A stretch of 64,000 nucleotides of DNA from Cunninghamia lanceolata (GCA_027924645.1 BSBN01001482.1:11054001-11118000); one strand, 5' to 3'; counted from the first letter of the stretch, positions 25,491-37,159 are shown. Notes: a model not told the origin generated them from the letters alone. Program-made: numbers and translations.

Positions 25491-26375
25491 AATAATTTTA
25501 ACTTGATTTTAATTTGTAATTCAGTCCTGAACATGTGTTAAATATTTATGTTGGTTTAGGGAAGTCATCTAACTTCCACATTGGATCCACCACAGGGTGT
25601 GTCAAGCGCTCCTCCATTATCGGGCATCTCGCATGAGCCACTCATATGTAAATTGTTTTAAAAACTATACTTAGAATTTTGTATATTGAGTTCACTATAT
25701 TAAATGTGCATGTACTTATATTAAAAATATATGTCTATGTAGGTTGACATGACCATGAGGATGGGTATTGCATAGTTGAATGATCCAAGCCAATTTAGGA
25801 GTCAACTGCATTTCAGGTTGTTTAAAAAAATTTATATGTGCACAATTTGTAGGTCTTTTAAATAGATTAAAAAAAATTGGGTACACAAGTGAATATATAT
25901 GTTTTAACCTAATTTATACACATGTGCTTTATTTGACCTTATTAGTGACACTTTCAGTCCTAGTGTTGCCATACAACCTACATCATCACATGCAGAGTAG
26001 GATGACAGAGGAGATGAGCAGCCTCATATAGTAATTTAAAATTTAGATTATATTTAAAGTCAGTTATATTATACATTGTGACTAACTTAAGGTAAATTTC
26101 AATTGAATATAACTTCATGTGTTAAATTATTTTTCTTCTATAGCATGGGATAGGTCCTATAGCAGAGCATGAAGAGCATGTCGTTAGAGGAGATGAGCAA
26201 CCTCATACAATAATTTTTATGATTTTATAAATTAAAATGAATTAAATCATTTTTAAACATTTTAAATCTGATTTCAAGTTTATTTCTCTTGTACAAACTG
26301 ATTTAGATCATCCTAGTCCATGTAGAGTGAAGAGGTCTCTTGATTATAGGAACGATAGGAGCTAGATATATATGG

Positions 26376-26600
26376 TTTAGTACATTCCATAGACTTTATA
26401 TATGTTTTAGTACATTACATACATACCCTTTATACATGTGTCAGTATTTCAATATTTCATGGACTAGATCTATATATGTTTTAGTATTTTAGTATTTCAT
26501 GGATTAGATCTATATATATGTTTCAGTATTTTCATGGACTTTATTAATTTTAGTATTTTATGGACTATTATTATTTTAGTAATTTACACATGTGCATTTA
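26376..26600. repeat. AT-rich short repeats (TTTTAGTATTTCATGGA type)
   Basis: Four to five diverged copies of TTTTAGTA(C/T)(A/T)TT.., ATGGA(C/T)TAGATCTATATAT follow the last exon of the T plus-strand gene. Confidence 0.7.
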
Positions 26601-27120
26601 TGCATTTTAACTTAAACAAATTAGTTATCCTTATGAGACCATATCTTATAGTTAAATTTCAATATTTTCATACATTATTTAAATTAGAAGTTAAGAAATA
26701 ATTTAACACTAATGTTATCTAAGGTCACCGCCTTATTCATTTGCAATAAGGTTCTTGATGCAGGAGCATTTGGGTGAATAGGCGATCCACATCGACAAAA
26801 AAAACATTCTCAATTTTTTGTTTTTATTTTGTTTTGGTTTTCAATTGATTTTGCTTCCGGAGGAGATTCGAGTTGATTTCAAGATCAATTTAATCAAGTT
26901 AATACTAGGAACCAATATGAATGCTCAAAGTTCTTAAGACTTCCATTTTGCCGAGCCTAAGTTTGAATATCTATTAGAGGGACATTTATGGAGCATAGAG
27001 TTTTGTAGTTTAATTATGTACATGAAAACAAAGACACCATTCCAAGTGCATATTCTAGTAAGTTGATGTTGAAACAAGTGATGCAGAGAGACCAAATATA
27101 AGAAATATGAAACATATAGT

Positions 27121-27560
27121 ACTAATATGATAGAAGCTATGGGAGCAGTAGTGTCACTTCTACTTCATAGGAAACTACCCACCTATTGGAACAGTGCAGT
27201 CCTCATTGCTCCAATGTACATTATTGACAATGCATTCAAGGATCCTTTAGTGAGGAAGCAAATTAGAGAAAATCATTATATTTATCAAGGAAAACCTCAA
27301 CTACGGACTACTCATCAGCTTCTCCAAATAAGTGTTGGTATAGAGATTTGACTAAATGAGGTGACTTTTCCATTCTTGGTATTGCATGGAAAAGATGACA
27401 ACGTAACACATCCTTCTATAAGTGAAAAGCTTTATAATTCTACAACAAGCTCTAACAAAGGGCTAAAGATTTACCTTGCTATTGACATGATATAGCTTAT
27501 AGCCAGCCTAGTCATCATGTAAACATGGTGTTCAATGATATTTGGTTGAATCAAAACCGT
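27121..27560 (+). pseudogene. Monoacylglycerol-lipase-like alpha/beta hydrolase fragment, copy A (in left LTR)
   Basis: The frame from 27127 reads IEAMGAVVSLLLHRKLPTYW, then VLIAPM, then NAFKDPLVRK, YIYQGKP and, after a stop, VTFPFLVLHGKDDNVT. These match in order the nucleophile-elbow helix, the AFKDP..YQGKP cap segment and the LHGxxDxVT strand of plant monoacylglycerol lipase/caffeoyl-shikimate-esterase-like enzymes (family knowledge). The elbow is normally GxSMGG; here the nucleophile Ser position is Ala. About 30-40 residues normally between APM and AFKDP are absent. After a frameshift, VFNDIWLNQ near 27530 matches the family's C-terminal helix, but the catalytic His motif is lost. Not a working enzyme. 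Confidence 0.75.
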
Positions 27561-27895
27561 AGAACAGATGAAAACATTGGAGAAAATATCAGAGTAGATA
27601 AAAGGGAATAAGCTGATGACTATGGTTGATTTGACTCTGAACGTGGACACTGGAAGGGGTGCAGCCTAGCAGATGAGGGAAATGAAACATAAAAAAAAAA
27701 ACTTAATTTGAGGCATCGCCTCAACTCTTGGCAGTGTGACTTTTCATTTCTCACATTAACTCATTCCCAAATTAAAAAATGCAAGGCAATTGGAATTGCA
27801 TGGGTGCAGCTAAGGAAGGGATATGTAGCCCTGATAATAAAATGTTGTTGCAGAATAAAACAAGAAACCCGATGGTTAGTGCTTGTTTTGGAAAA

Positions 27896-27933
27896 TGAAA
27901 GGAAGCTAGGTGTGCGGAAATCACTTCCTTTCA
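27896..27933 (+). repeat. Inverted U5 terminus replacing the 5' LTR
   Basis: 27896-27928 (33 nt) is the exact reverse complement of 33175-33207, the last 33 nt of the 3' LTR. The following TTTCA makes the whole 38-nt end begin TGAAAGGAAG and finish CTTCCTTTCA. The primer site starts two bases later. The element therefore has U5-type integrase ends at both termini. Confidence 0.93.
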
Positions 27934-27935
27934 GT

Positions 27936-27947
27936 TGGTATCAGAGC
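27936..27947 (+). other. Copia primer-binding site, initiator tRNA-Met
   Basis: TGGTATCAGAGC, a perfect match to the canonical plant copia site. Confidence 0.95.
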
Positions 27948-28051
27948 CTGGCCAGTTTTGGTTTTAGCTATTGGGTAGGGGTTTTTTGAGCTAATCTTAG
28001 GTTGAGTGGGAGTCTTGTGCAGAGTATTTTGTATCTTATTGTAGCAAGGAG

Positions 28052-31000
28052 ATGGCAACCACATCCCAAAGGTTAGAGGTTGAGAAATTCAATGGAACTA
28101 ATTTTGAGTTGTGGAAATTAAAGATGGAGGACCTACTTGTTGATCGTGACCTATGGGAAATGATATCCGGTGTGAAACCTACAGCAATGTCACAAGCTAA
28201 TTAGGACCTCAAAGATCAGAAGGCTAAGGGTCTCATAAGACTCTATTTACCCGACTCTGTCCTGTTGAATGTCCATGAGGAGAAGAGTATGAAAGATCTT
28301 TGGAAGAAGTTGGGTGATGTTTATCAGGCCAAGTCCTTGGTAAACAAACTTTTTCTAAAAATGAAGTTGTTTTCTCTGAAGATGGAAGATGGAGGATCTG
28401 TTGTGGATCACATGAATGCTTTCAACATGATCATTGCACAAGTGACATATGTAGGTGTGAGAATTGAGGAGGAGGATCGATGCATGACCGTACTTTGTTC
28501 TTTGCCAGATTCGTGGGATCATCTTGTCATGGCTATCAAAAGCACCACTACCACCTTCCAGATGGAAGATGTGGTATCTTCACTGTTATCTGAAGAGATG
28601 TGGAGAAAGTCTTCTGAGGCAGCCAAAGAGGCTCTTGTGGTTCATGGAAGACCCAAAGAGAAAGGGAAGAAGAAGGACAAGAAAGGTTAAAAGAGTAGAT
28701 CCAAATCCCGTGGGAGATCCAAATCTCCTGGAAAGTCCAAGGATCTCTATTGGAAATGTGGTAAAAATGGGCATTTCTGAAAGGAATGCAAAGAGGAGAA
28801 GAAAAAGAAGAAGAAAGAAACTGATTTAGATTTTGACAAGTCACAAGAAATTGGTGATGCCTTCATCGCAACCCTGGCCACCCATGCATCTAATGATGTG
28901 TGGTTGATTGATTCTAGTGCATCATTCCACATGACCTCGCATCGAGACTGGTTTACCAAATATGAAGAGTTTGATGGTGGAAGGGTGTACCTCAGTGACG
29001 ACTCTCATCTGAAGATTGTTGGTTGTGGAAGAGTCTCAATTTGATTCCCTGATGGACGAGTGAAGGGGATCACTAGAGTTATGCACATTCCAGGCCTTAC
29101 ACGGAACCTGCTTTATATAAATATGTTGAATGATGCAAGTGTACAGGTTGTCTTTTTGAAGGATGGATGCAAGATGACAAGAGGATCTATCGTGCTTGCG
29201 AAAGGTACTTGGAGGGGTACTTTGTTTCAGCTAGAGGCATGCACTCCATAGTGCAATAGTTCTTCTGACTCAAGGAAACGAGTTGCTATCACTTCATCCC
29301 CACCATCTAAACATGCAGTGAAGAAATCTGTTGTAACTAGTTCTGATGGTTGTGCACATGCTTTGGAAGCTAAGATTCCTACTGAAAAGACTATGTTATG
29401 ACATTTGAGATATGGCCACATTGGTGAGAAGGGTCTACATACCCTGAAAAATAAAAACCTCATTGAGGGGTTGAATGATAGTAATCTCAAATTTAACTTT
29501 TGTGAACATTGCATTTATGGAAAACAAAACCATGTTCAGTTTTATTCTAGTTCTCACAAGTCTTCTGGTGTTTTGGATCTAATTCATTCTGATATGTTTG
29601 GTCCTGTGAATGTTCCTTCGATTTCAAAATCTGTATATTTTGTATCTTTCATAGATGATTACAGTAGAAGGACATGGGTTTAATTTATCAGAAGAAAGAC
29701 TGAACTCTTTAGTCGAATTAAAGAGTTTAAAGCCTTTGCTAAAAATTAGACTTGTAAAAAGATTAAGTGTTTGAGAACTGACAACGGTGGTGAGTTTTGT
29801 TTGACAGAGTTTGATAAGTTCTGCAAAGAGTAAGGGATTGAAAGGCATAAGACAACTCCATCTACCCTGCAGCAAAATGGAGTTGCAGAGAGGATGAACA
29901 GGACACTGATAGAGAAGGCTAGGAGTATGCTTAGTGGAGCAAGCCTCAAACAAAAGTTTTGGGTTGAAGCTGTTTCCACTACTTGCTATTTGGTAAACAG
30001 ATTTCCTACATCAGCTCTTGTTGGAAAAACACCTATGGAGGTGTGGTCTGGTAAGAAGCCTTTAGTAAGGCATCTTCATGTTTTTGGTTGTGAGGCATAT
30101 GCACATGTGCCTAGGGAGAAACAGTCTAAGTTGAAGAACAAGGCTGTTAAATTTATTTTCATTGGCTATGGTGTTGGTGGGAAAGCATACAAGCTTTGGG
30201 ATCTCGTGACTGAGAAAGTGATGTATAGAAGAAGTGTTATCTTCATAGAGCTAACACCTTCTTCCATTGTTCTACAACCAGGACAAACAAAAAAGAAAGA
30301 ATATGTGGTTCAATTTCCTTCTACCCCTGAGAAGACTGAATTGACAAACCCTATGAGGCTTGATGATGAGGAGAGCTCTAGCAGCTCTGGAAGCGAAGAA
30401 GAAGAAGCAGAACCTCAACCTCAGCCATTGAGGAGGTCTACATGAACAAGAAAGCAACCTGATAGGTTTGGTTATTCGTTACTTGATTCTAGTTGTGCTT
30501 TTGGTTTACTTTCTAACACTGATGAACCTAGAACTGTGAAAGAGGCTATGGGCATGAAAGATGCAGGTTCCTAGAAGGAGGCCATGGAGGATGAGATGGA
30601 TTCTTTGGAAAAGAACAAAACATGGGACTTGGTGTCTTTGCCTGAAGGACGAAAACCCATTGGTTGCAAATGGGTGTTCAATAAGAAATTTGGTGTAGAT
30701 GGCAGTGTTGAAAAGTACAAGGCTAGATTGGTTGCGAAGGGGTACTCAAAAGTGGAGGGAATTGATTATGGTAAAATTTTGTCTCCCGTTACAAAGCTGA
30801 CATCCATTAGATTTCTAGTATCTCTTGCAATTGCTTATGATTTAGAGATAGAACAGATGGATGTGAAGACAAATTTCCTTCATGGTGATTTGGAGGAAGA
30901 AATCTGCATGTCATAGCCAGAGCATTGCATAGAGAAAGGTAAAGAAAATTTGGTTTGCAAGCTTAAGAAGTCTTTGTATGGTTTGAAGCAGTCTCCTAGG

Positions 31001-32104
31001 ATGTGGTACTTGAAGTTTGTTGCCTTTGTGTTGTCAATTGGTTACCTGAGATCAAAATCTAATCACTGTGTGTATTATAAGTTTGATGATGATCGTATTC
31101 TCATTGTTGCATTATATGTTGATGATATGTTGCTCATTGGGAAGGTTAAGAATATGATTTCTGATTTTAAGTCTCAATTGGTAGCACAATTTAAAATGAA
31201 AGATTTAGGGGTAGCTAGGTACATTCTTGGAATGGAAATCAGAAGAGACAGAAGTAATAGAAAACTTTGATTAAGCCAGAGTAAGTATGTGAAGACCATG
31301 TTGGATAGGTTCAGCATGGCAGATTGTAGACTAGTGAGTGTTCTTGTTTCATTAGGGATAAAGTTGTTTATTAGTGATTGGTTTAAATCTCCTAGTGAGG
31401 TCGAGGACATGAGCAGAGTACCTTATGCTAGTGTTGTTGGTAGTTTGATGTATGCTATGGTCTGCACAAGACCAAACATTGCCCAATAAATGGGAGTCCT
31501 TAGTCAATTTATGGCTAATCCTGGACGGGTACATTGGGATGCAGTTAAGCGAGTGTTCAAATATTTGAGGGGTACTTCTGAGTATTCCATTTGCTATCAT
31601 GGCAAGGCTACAAGACCTCCGCATTCAGTTTGTATTTGTGGATTTGTGGATTTTGATTGGGAAGGTGACATTGACAACAGGAGATCCACCAGTGCATATG
31701 TGTTCACATTGTTTGGTGGTGCGATTAGTTGGATGAGTAAGCGACAACCTATGGTTGCTTTGTCCACGACAGAAGCTGAGTATATGGTAGCAACTCATGC
31801 TTGTAAGGAAGTCATTTGGCTTAAGAGATTGTGTTTAGATATTGGTGTTGATGCTGTTCAGATTATGATCAGTTGTGATAGTCAGATTATGTTTTGCCTT
31901 GTGAAGAATCTAACTTTCCATGCCAGAACAAAGCATATTGATGTTCAGTTTCACTTCATGCGAGACATGGTAGAGGATGGGAAGGTAAATTTGAAGAAGG
32001 TAGATACTTTAAAGAATGTTGCAGATGTATTGACGAAGCTAATGGGCACAGAGAAGTTTAGATGGTGTTTAGAGTCTATGGGCCTCTCGGCCTATAGCGA
32101 TTAA
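28052..32104 (+). pseudogene. Copia gag-pol polyprotein, one frame with about 14 in-frame stops
   Basis: From the ATG at 28052 to the stop at 32104 the same reading frame holds all domains with no frameshift. Gag starts EKFNGTNFELWKLKMEDLL. A decayed zinc knuckle (KCGKNGHF.KEC, first Cys lost) is near 28745. The protease core DSSASFHMTS is near 28910. Integrase has HLRYGHIG with CEHC near 29500, DLIHSDMFGP, RTDNGGEF and NGVAERMNRT. RT has GCKWVFNKKF, the YVDDMLLIG catalytic motif near 31115 and KSLYGLKQSP. RNase H has VDFDWEGDIDNRRSTSAY and STTEAEYM. Several stops fall where the family has Trp, Gln or Arg. Not functional. Confidence 0.93.
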
Positions 32105-32152
32105 ATCCTGTTATTCTATTGGCTCTTACAAGGTGTTCGACAAGTGGGAGAA

Positions 32153-33207
32153 TGTTGGGAATTAAGGTGTCTCAACATTGGTAATTCCTTGCATTAATTT
32201 GGTTGTATTTATTTATTAATTGCCTATTTTGTAAATTAATTGTAAATTCTATATTGTCATTTTGTGGGATGTGGCACAATGATGTGGCATGATGATGTGT
32301 CATCCTACATGGAAGATGCCAACTTGTAATTTTGTCCTCACATGAGGAGATAGGCATCCCACTTTGTGGTAGGAATATTTTTCCATGTGTCAACATCTTG
32401 GATGTTGTGTAAGGGAATCTTGACCGAAACGGTTATGACTGATTCCTATTACGAAGGTATGACATGTAAGAGTCAGAAATAGAAGCTTATAAGATAGGTG
32501 AAGCCATGTGTCATGAAGCATCTTTGAAAAAGGCATCTTTGGGCACCCCAAGGTGGAATATGACATATTGTAAGAGAATATGCTATTTATAGCCTATGTA
32601 TGATAGATTCTCTTATAGCTGTAAATTGTAACTGATATGACAGATTCTATGACGGTCGTAAGAGCATCTGTCATAGCCCATTTTGGAAATAGGTGACCTC
32701 TTTGGGATGGGAGCTTTGGACAAGTGTCAGGAACATTCTACAATGTTGAACAAGTGTCCATAGGCATGTGTTTTGGGCCATGAGGCCAAGTTGGACGCCC
32801 ATTCCAAGATAGAGGCAATTTTGCCTTGTATGTTCTATATAAACAGGTGCTTGGAGGTGGAGATGTATTACAGGTGTGACAGGTATTGTTATGCTACCAG
32901 TTTGTCTCTAGATATGAGTGTCAAAGACTCCTGAGAGCTTACATTGCAAGTGTGTTGTAAACATTCTTTGTTTTGATAATACATTGTGCAGGTTTTGGAG
33001 TGTGGGGTTTTTCACCCGATAAGGGTTTTCCCCATGTATATCTTTGTCTCTCTTCTTCTGTCTTCTTTCTGGTTCATGTGTATTGCTGCAATATCTCTAT
33101 TATATGTTTAATGTTGCTATAATTGTAAGGATTTATTTGAATTTGCACTCTCCTCCCCTTATTAGATTAGTGTAGGAAGTGATTTCCGCACACCTAGCTT
33201 CCTTTCA
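32153..33207 (+). repeat. Copia 3' LTR (1055 bp)
   Basis: Starts TGTTGGGAATTAAGG immediately after the polypurine tract and ends CTTCCTTTCA next to the TSD. It contains a TATA box TATATAAA at 32837-32844. Short inverted repeats GGAAG/CTTCC lie at its very end (33175-33202), which may have allowed the fold-back seen at the other terminus. Confidence 0.9.
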
Positions 33208-33249
33208 GAAAAGATATCATCAGAAGTTGAAGCACCTCCTTTGGTGGCT

Positions 33250-33258
33250 TATAAAAGA
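33250..33258 (+). promoter_or_regulatory. TATA box of the LARD-1 left LTR
   Basis: TATAAAAGA, 42 bp right of the copia junction. The copia insertion therefore separates U3 from the core promoter. Confidence 0.55.
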
Positions 33259-33723
33259 CTTACACATCGATGTTGGAGGATAGTGCTAGAAAGTAGAAAC
33301 TAACAGGAAGTGTATAGAGATAGAGAGGGCATCTGGAGTGAAGGTTGCCCTCATAATTTACAAAGACCAGAATGAAAAGACATAGCATTTATTTAGAAGC
33401 ATATCTGGCACCAAGAGATTAGATTTCTCAAGTAGAGTTGGATGAGGGATCTCATCCCATATGTAGGGCTTGTGAAGTAGAGACAATGTTGTGAGGAGAT
33501 GAAAGAAAGAGAATTTTAATATGTATATGCAGATTGAAGAGGGATGGAAGCCATTTTGTAAATGTTCCTGTAGAGTTGTTTTATGAATTAAATAAAATCA
33601 AAGTTAGTTTTGTTGCAATCTAAATTTTTGAATTGTGAACAAATTAATTGTTTTAGCATAGAATTACTTGCATGATGAGGTGTGTGTCTTAACAGTGAGA
33701 GGAAGTTCCTCTTCTACGTCAAT

Positions 33724-33735
33724 TTCTATCAGAGC
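33724..33735 (+). other. LARD-1 primer-binding site, degenerate tRNA-Met type
   Basis: TTCTATCAGAGC lies two bases after the LTR end CA; the plant initiator-Met site is TGGTATCAGAGC. The last nine bases match exactly. Confidence 0.65.
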
Positions 33736-33930
33736 AGGTTATCAAGAGTGTGGAGAGTGTCCACTAGGACCATGGGTGAAGAGTTTGTGAGGAGTGAAGA
33801 AGCCTCAAGAGGCCATTGGTTCCATGGGAATCATTTTGACTATCCTCCAACATAGATGAATCTGGGTAGAAGGTGTGCAAACTTTTTCCACTGAGAGGAC
33901 GTGTGTAGAAGAGGTCTTGGAGAGGTACAT

Positions 33931-34265
33931 CTGTTGGCCCATGATTGCCATTAAACCAAAAGGTCGACCTTTCAATTTTTGATATAATCACCAGAGTTAA
34001 TGAATCCACAGGAGGCGGTTAGTCCATGTCATGAATCTGACAGGGAGCACTGACCATTTACCAACAAACTCCCCCTCCAGCATTACCCAAGGGGATTCAA
34101 ACCTGTGACCTTTCAATATGATACCAATTGTTGGCCCATGATTGTCGCTAAACCAAAAGGTCGACCTTTCAATTTCTGATACAATCACCAGAGTTAATGA
34201 ATCTATGGGAGCTAGTTAGTCCATGTCATGAATCCCACAGGGAGCGCTAACCATTTGCCAACAAC
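33931..34265 (-). repeat. tRNA-derived SINE-like segment with a tandemly duplicated body
   Basis: A ~120-bp block at 33931-34050 and again at 34130-34250 (TTGGCCCATGATTG, AAAGGTCGACCTTTCAA, CACCAGAGTTAATGAAT) is duplicated with a 199-bp period. On the minus strand between them is GTCACAGGTTTGAATCCCC, which resembles a tRNA T-arm/B box. GGTCGACC palindromes lie in both copies. The family is inferred only. Confidence 0.45.
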
Positions 34266-34449
34266 ATCTTCTAAAATCTTGTTGGGTAGAGGATAGTGAT
34301 AAGTGTTTTCTAAAATGTTGAAGAGGAAAAGTATGAGGTTGGTCTTGAGAAGACCTTTAGGAATTTCATTCCTTGTGAGGAGAGAGAGTGTGATGATGGC
34401 AGAGTTGGATAATCACCTACAAGATTTGCCACAAGAGGCATGACATGTT

Positions 34450-35136
34450 TTGAGAGAAAGTATAGCAAAGATAAAGATGGAAAAGAAAATGGGTAAGGTG
34501 GAGTCCCATGTTTATTCTAATGATGTTTTGTATGCAAGTGGAATTGTCTGTGTAGGAAATGAGGACAAAGATGAAGAAAAAGATGGAGAAGAGAATGATA
34601 TTACAACAAAAGAAGTTGCAACAGTTGAAGATGAAGAAGTGGGCAGCGAGGATGAAAAGATTGAAGGTGCAATGATGGAACGTGAATAGGTTGCAACGAA
34701 GGATAAGGAGGAAGATGATTTGATGCTACAGATTTTGGTGGTAAAAGAAGAGGTAAGAGAAATGAAGGTGAAACAAAATGAAGAAGTGATTGCAGCAATA
34801 GAGGATGTAGTTGCAACTGACGAGAACATGGAATACATGGCAATGAAGTTCGAAGTTAAAACTGTGAATGTGAATTAGATAAATCAGTTATGTGATGTTA
34901 TTTTGTTCTCATATGTGGTAGTAGAAAATGAGATGAATAGAGGACAAGAGAATGTTGCATGGTTGTGTGTAGAGATGGTTAAGGATGTTGCAGGATATTG
35001 GTGGAGGTGGACAGTTAAAGATGGGTTTGAACCCATGGAGGAGGAGAGAAGTGAGGAAATAATTTGGTGGAGTAGGTCAGGCTTTGGTGGACATGAGTCC
35101 ACGAGGGGAAAGAGGAGGAAGAAGCGGTGTTGCTAG
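34450..35136 (+). pseudogene. LARD-1 internal acidic ORF remnants, unknown
   Basis: One frame, broken by two stops, runs from 34450 to 35136 and encodes a highly charged protein (EDKDEEKDGEEND; EEVGSEDEKIEGAM), then EMVKDVAGYWWRWTVKDGFE and a basic GKRRKKRCC end. It has no gag, protease or RT signature. It could be captured host sequence or an element-specific ORF. Confidence 0.35.
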
Positions 35137-35310
35137 AGGAAGGTGGTGCATGTTTAGGCATTATGATGGAAAAGGTGAAAGAAAGATTAATTTTCAGCTC
35201 TTGGACAGCGAAGGAGTTTGCTGCAGGTTGATGGCAACCTGGAAGAGTAGTGAAACTACACAACTCCACCTTTCTAAGCCTATTGTCACAAACTTTCTAC
35301 CTGACGTATC

Positions 35311-36811
35311 TAATGCAAGAGCATCCGGGTGAATATGCGATCTGCATCGACAAGAAAAAACATTCTCAGGTTTTTATTTTCATTTTGTTTTGGTTTTCAA
35401 TTATTTTTTCTTCCAGAGGAGATTTGAGTTGATTTCAGGATCAATTTAATCAAGTTAAGACTAGGAACCAATATGAATACTCAAAGTTATTAAGACTTCC
35501 ATTTTGCCGAGCGTAACTTTGAATATCTATTGGAGGGACATTTATGGAGCACATTTTTTTGTAGTTTAATTATGCACATGAAAACAAAGACACCATTCCA
35601 AGTGCATATTCTAGTACTGATGTTGAAAAAAGTGATGCCAATGAGACCAAACAAGAGAAATTTGAAATATATAGTACTAATATGATAGAAGCTATGGGAG
35701 CAGTAGTGTCACTTCTACTTCATAGGAAACTACCCACCTATTATAACGGTGTGGTCCTCATTGCTCCAATGTACATTATGGACAATGCATTCAAGGATCC
35801 TTTAGCGAGGAAGCATATTAGAGAAAATTACTATATTTATCAAGGCAAACCTTGGCTATGGAATGCTCATCATCTTCTCCAAATACGTGTTGGTATAGAG
35901 AGTTGACTAAATGAGGTGACTTTGCCATTCTTAGTATTGCATAGAAAAGATGACCATGTAACAGATCCTTTTGTAAGTGAAAAGGTTTACAATTCTACAA
36001 GCTCTGACAAAGCTCTAAAGATTTATCCTGATATTGGCATGATATAGCTTATAGCCAGCCTAGTCATCATGTAAACATGGTGTTCAATGATCTTTGGTTG
36101 AATCAACTCTGTAGAATAGATGAAAACATTGGAGAAAAACTTGAAGTAGATAAAAGGGAATAAGCTGATGACTATGGTCGATTTGACTCTGAACGTGGAT
36201 ACTGGAAGGAGCGTGGCCTGGCAGATAAGGGAAATAAAACATAAAAATAAATAAACTTAATTTAGGGCGTCGCCTCATCTCTTGGCAGTGTGACTTTTCA
36301 TTTCTCACATTAACTCATTCCCAAAAGTAAAAATTCAAGGGAATTGGAAGTGCATGGGCGTAGATAAGGAAGGAATCGCAACCCTAACAATAAAATGTTG
36401 TTGCAGAATAAAATAAGAAACCCAATGGTTAGTGCCTGTTTTGGAAAAGATATCATCAGAAGTTGAAGCACCTCCCTTGGAGGCTCATAAAAGACTTACA
36501 AATCAATATTGGAGGATAGTGTCAGAATGTAGAAACTAATAGGAAGTGTACAGAGATAGAGAGGACGTCTGGAGTGAAGGCTGCCCTCATAAAATAAATG
36601 CCAAAATAAAAAGACATAGCATTTATTTAGAAGCATATCTGGCACCAAGAGATTATATTTATTAGGTAGAGGTGGATGAGTGATCTCAGCCCATGTGTAG
36701 GGCTCATGAAGTAGATATAATGTTGTGAGGAGATAAAAGAAAGAGAATTTAATATGCTTGTATGATGAGGTGTGTGTCTTAACAACGAGAGGGAGTCCCT
36801 CTTATGCGTCA
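35311..36811 (+). repeat. LARD-1 right (3') LTR, with the empty site for the copia insertion
   Basis: 1501 bp, aligned end to end with the left LTR. At 36444-36448 it has a single GAAAA where the left LTR has GAAAA-copia-GAAAA, so it is a natural empty-site control. The TATA position reads CATAAAAG here. Confidence 0.87.
35676..36120 (+). pseudogene. Monoacylglycerol-lipase-like fragment, copy B (in right LTR)
   Basis: It is the counterpart of copy A: IEAMGAVVSLLLHRKLPTYY, VLIAPMYIMDNAFKDP, YIYQGKP, VTLPFLVLHRKDD. It has the same Ala at the nucleophile position and the same internal deletion, so both changes predate the LTR duplication. Independent differences (for example LHR against LHG) arose afterwards. 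Confidence 0.75.
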
Positions 36812-37159
36812 GTTCTTATAGTTAGATATATGAAATTTAATTACTTATAGTAGTGATAACAATAATAAAATATTCACAAGTTTGCAAAAACATAAGCATT
36901 TCAAATAATTTTTCTTTACATTTGATTCATAGTCAAAACATTCAATAGTATTAGAATAGGATTAGGGAATTGTACAAATGTGAAGCACATTATATATCAT
37001 TACTTTTGATGCTATACATATATTATTTTTTATATATAATCATTAATATGACATGCATTAATGTTACATATATGTGCAAGTATATAAATCATCACTAGAC
37101 CAAAAACTAACCAAAACCATTCAAGATCATGATAATCAACAATATAGAAGAATTCAAAA

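Larger units (their letters stand above)
23119..26365 (+). pseudogene. Decayed multi-exon gene of unknown family ('T plus-strand gene')
   Basis: After an acceptor-like ATATGCAG, an ATG at 23136 begins MDINFDIEDFLNA followed by a Pro-rich run. One frame continues to about 23443. The next frame (about 23500-24168) contains 'FWDRWWMVFDYPPHANCEVP' and 'SSLGALSALLVNLNEHTFEM'. Likely exons with AG/GT borders are 23119-24168, 24299-24379, 25560-25647, 25743-25816, ~25956-26029, ~26144-26202 and a last exon ending RNDRS with a TAG near 26365. Two small exons share RGDEQPH, an internal exon duplication. It has several stops and at least one frameshift. A LINE unit sits inside the second intron. No known domain is recognised; a DNA-transposon ORF is possible. 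Confidence 0.45.
27896..33207 (+). mobile_element. Ty1/copia retrotransposon with its 5' LTR replaced by an inverted U5 end
   Basis: 5312 bp with a perfect 5-bp TSD GAAAA at 27891-27895 and 33208-33212, confirmed by the empty site at 36444. The order is inverted U5 end, primer site, leader, single-frame gag-pol, polypurine tract (CAAGTGGGAGAA) and 3' LTR. Gag, integrase, RT and RNase H are all recognisable. No 5' LTR exists between the TSD and the primer site. Confidence 0.92.
26756..33721 (+). repeat. LARD-1 left (5') LTR, split by a nested copia
   Basis: The LTR is 26756-27895 plus 33213-33721, about 1649 bp without the copia and one TSD copy. It is about 148 bp longer than the right LTR because of sequence at about 33500-33660 missing from the other copy. 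A TATA box TATAAAAGA (33250-33258) places the hydrolase fragment in U3 and leaves about 450 bp of R-U5. Confidence 0.85.
26756..36811 (+). mobile_element. Non-autonomous LTR retrotransposon ('LARD-1') carrying a hydrolase fragment in its LTRs
   Basis: Two related LTRs (26756-33721, interrupted, and 35311-36811) flank a 1.6-kb internal region. A perfect TSD GTTCT lies at 26751-26755 and 36812-36816. The left LTR starts TGATGCAGG and ends CGTCA; the right starts TAATGCAAG and ends CGTCA. A degenerate initiator-Met primer site follows the left LTR at 33724-33735. There is no gag or pol domain inside. A polypurine tract before the right LTR is not obvious. The Ty1/copia element 27896-33207 sits inside the left LTR. 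Confidence 0.85.

Noticed and set aside
22232..26730. CACTA-type terminal repeats at both ends of the T plus-strand gene
   Set aside because: CACTAACATT near 22232 and CACTAATGTT near 26706 are in the same orientation rather than inverted, so they do not form terminal inverted repeats.
34512..34838. Ser-rich minus-strand ORF
   Set aside because: Mirror of the acidic GAA/GAT-rich plus-strand frame (34450-35136); the Ser/Phe runs are antisense of Glu/Lys codons.
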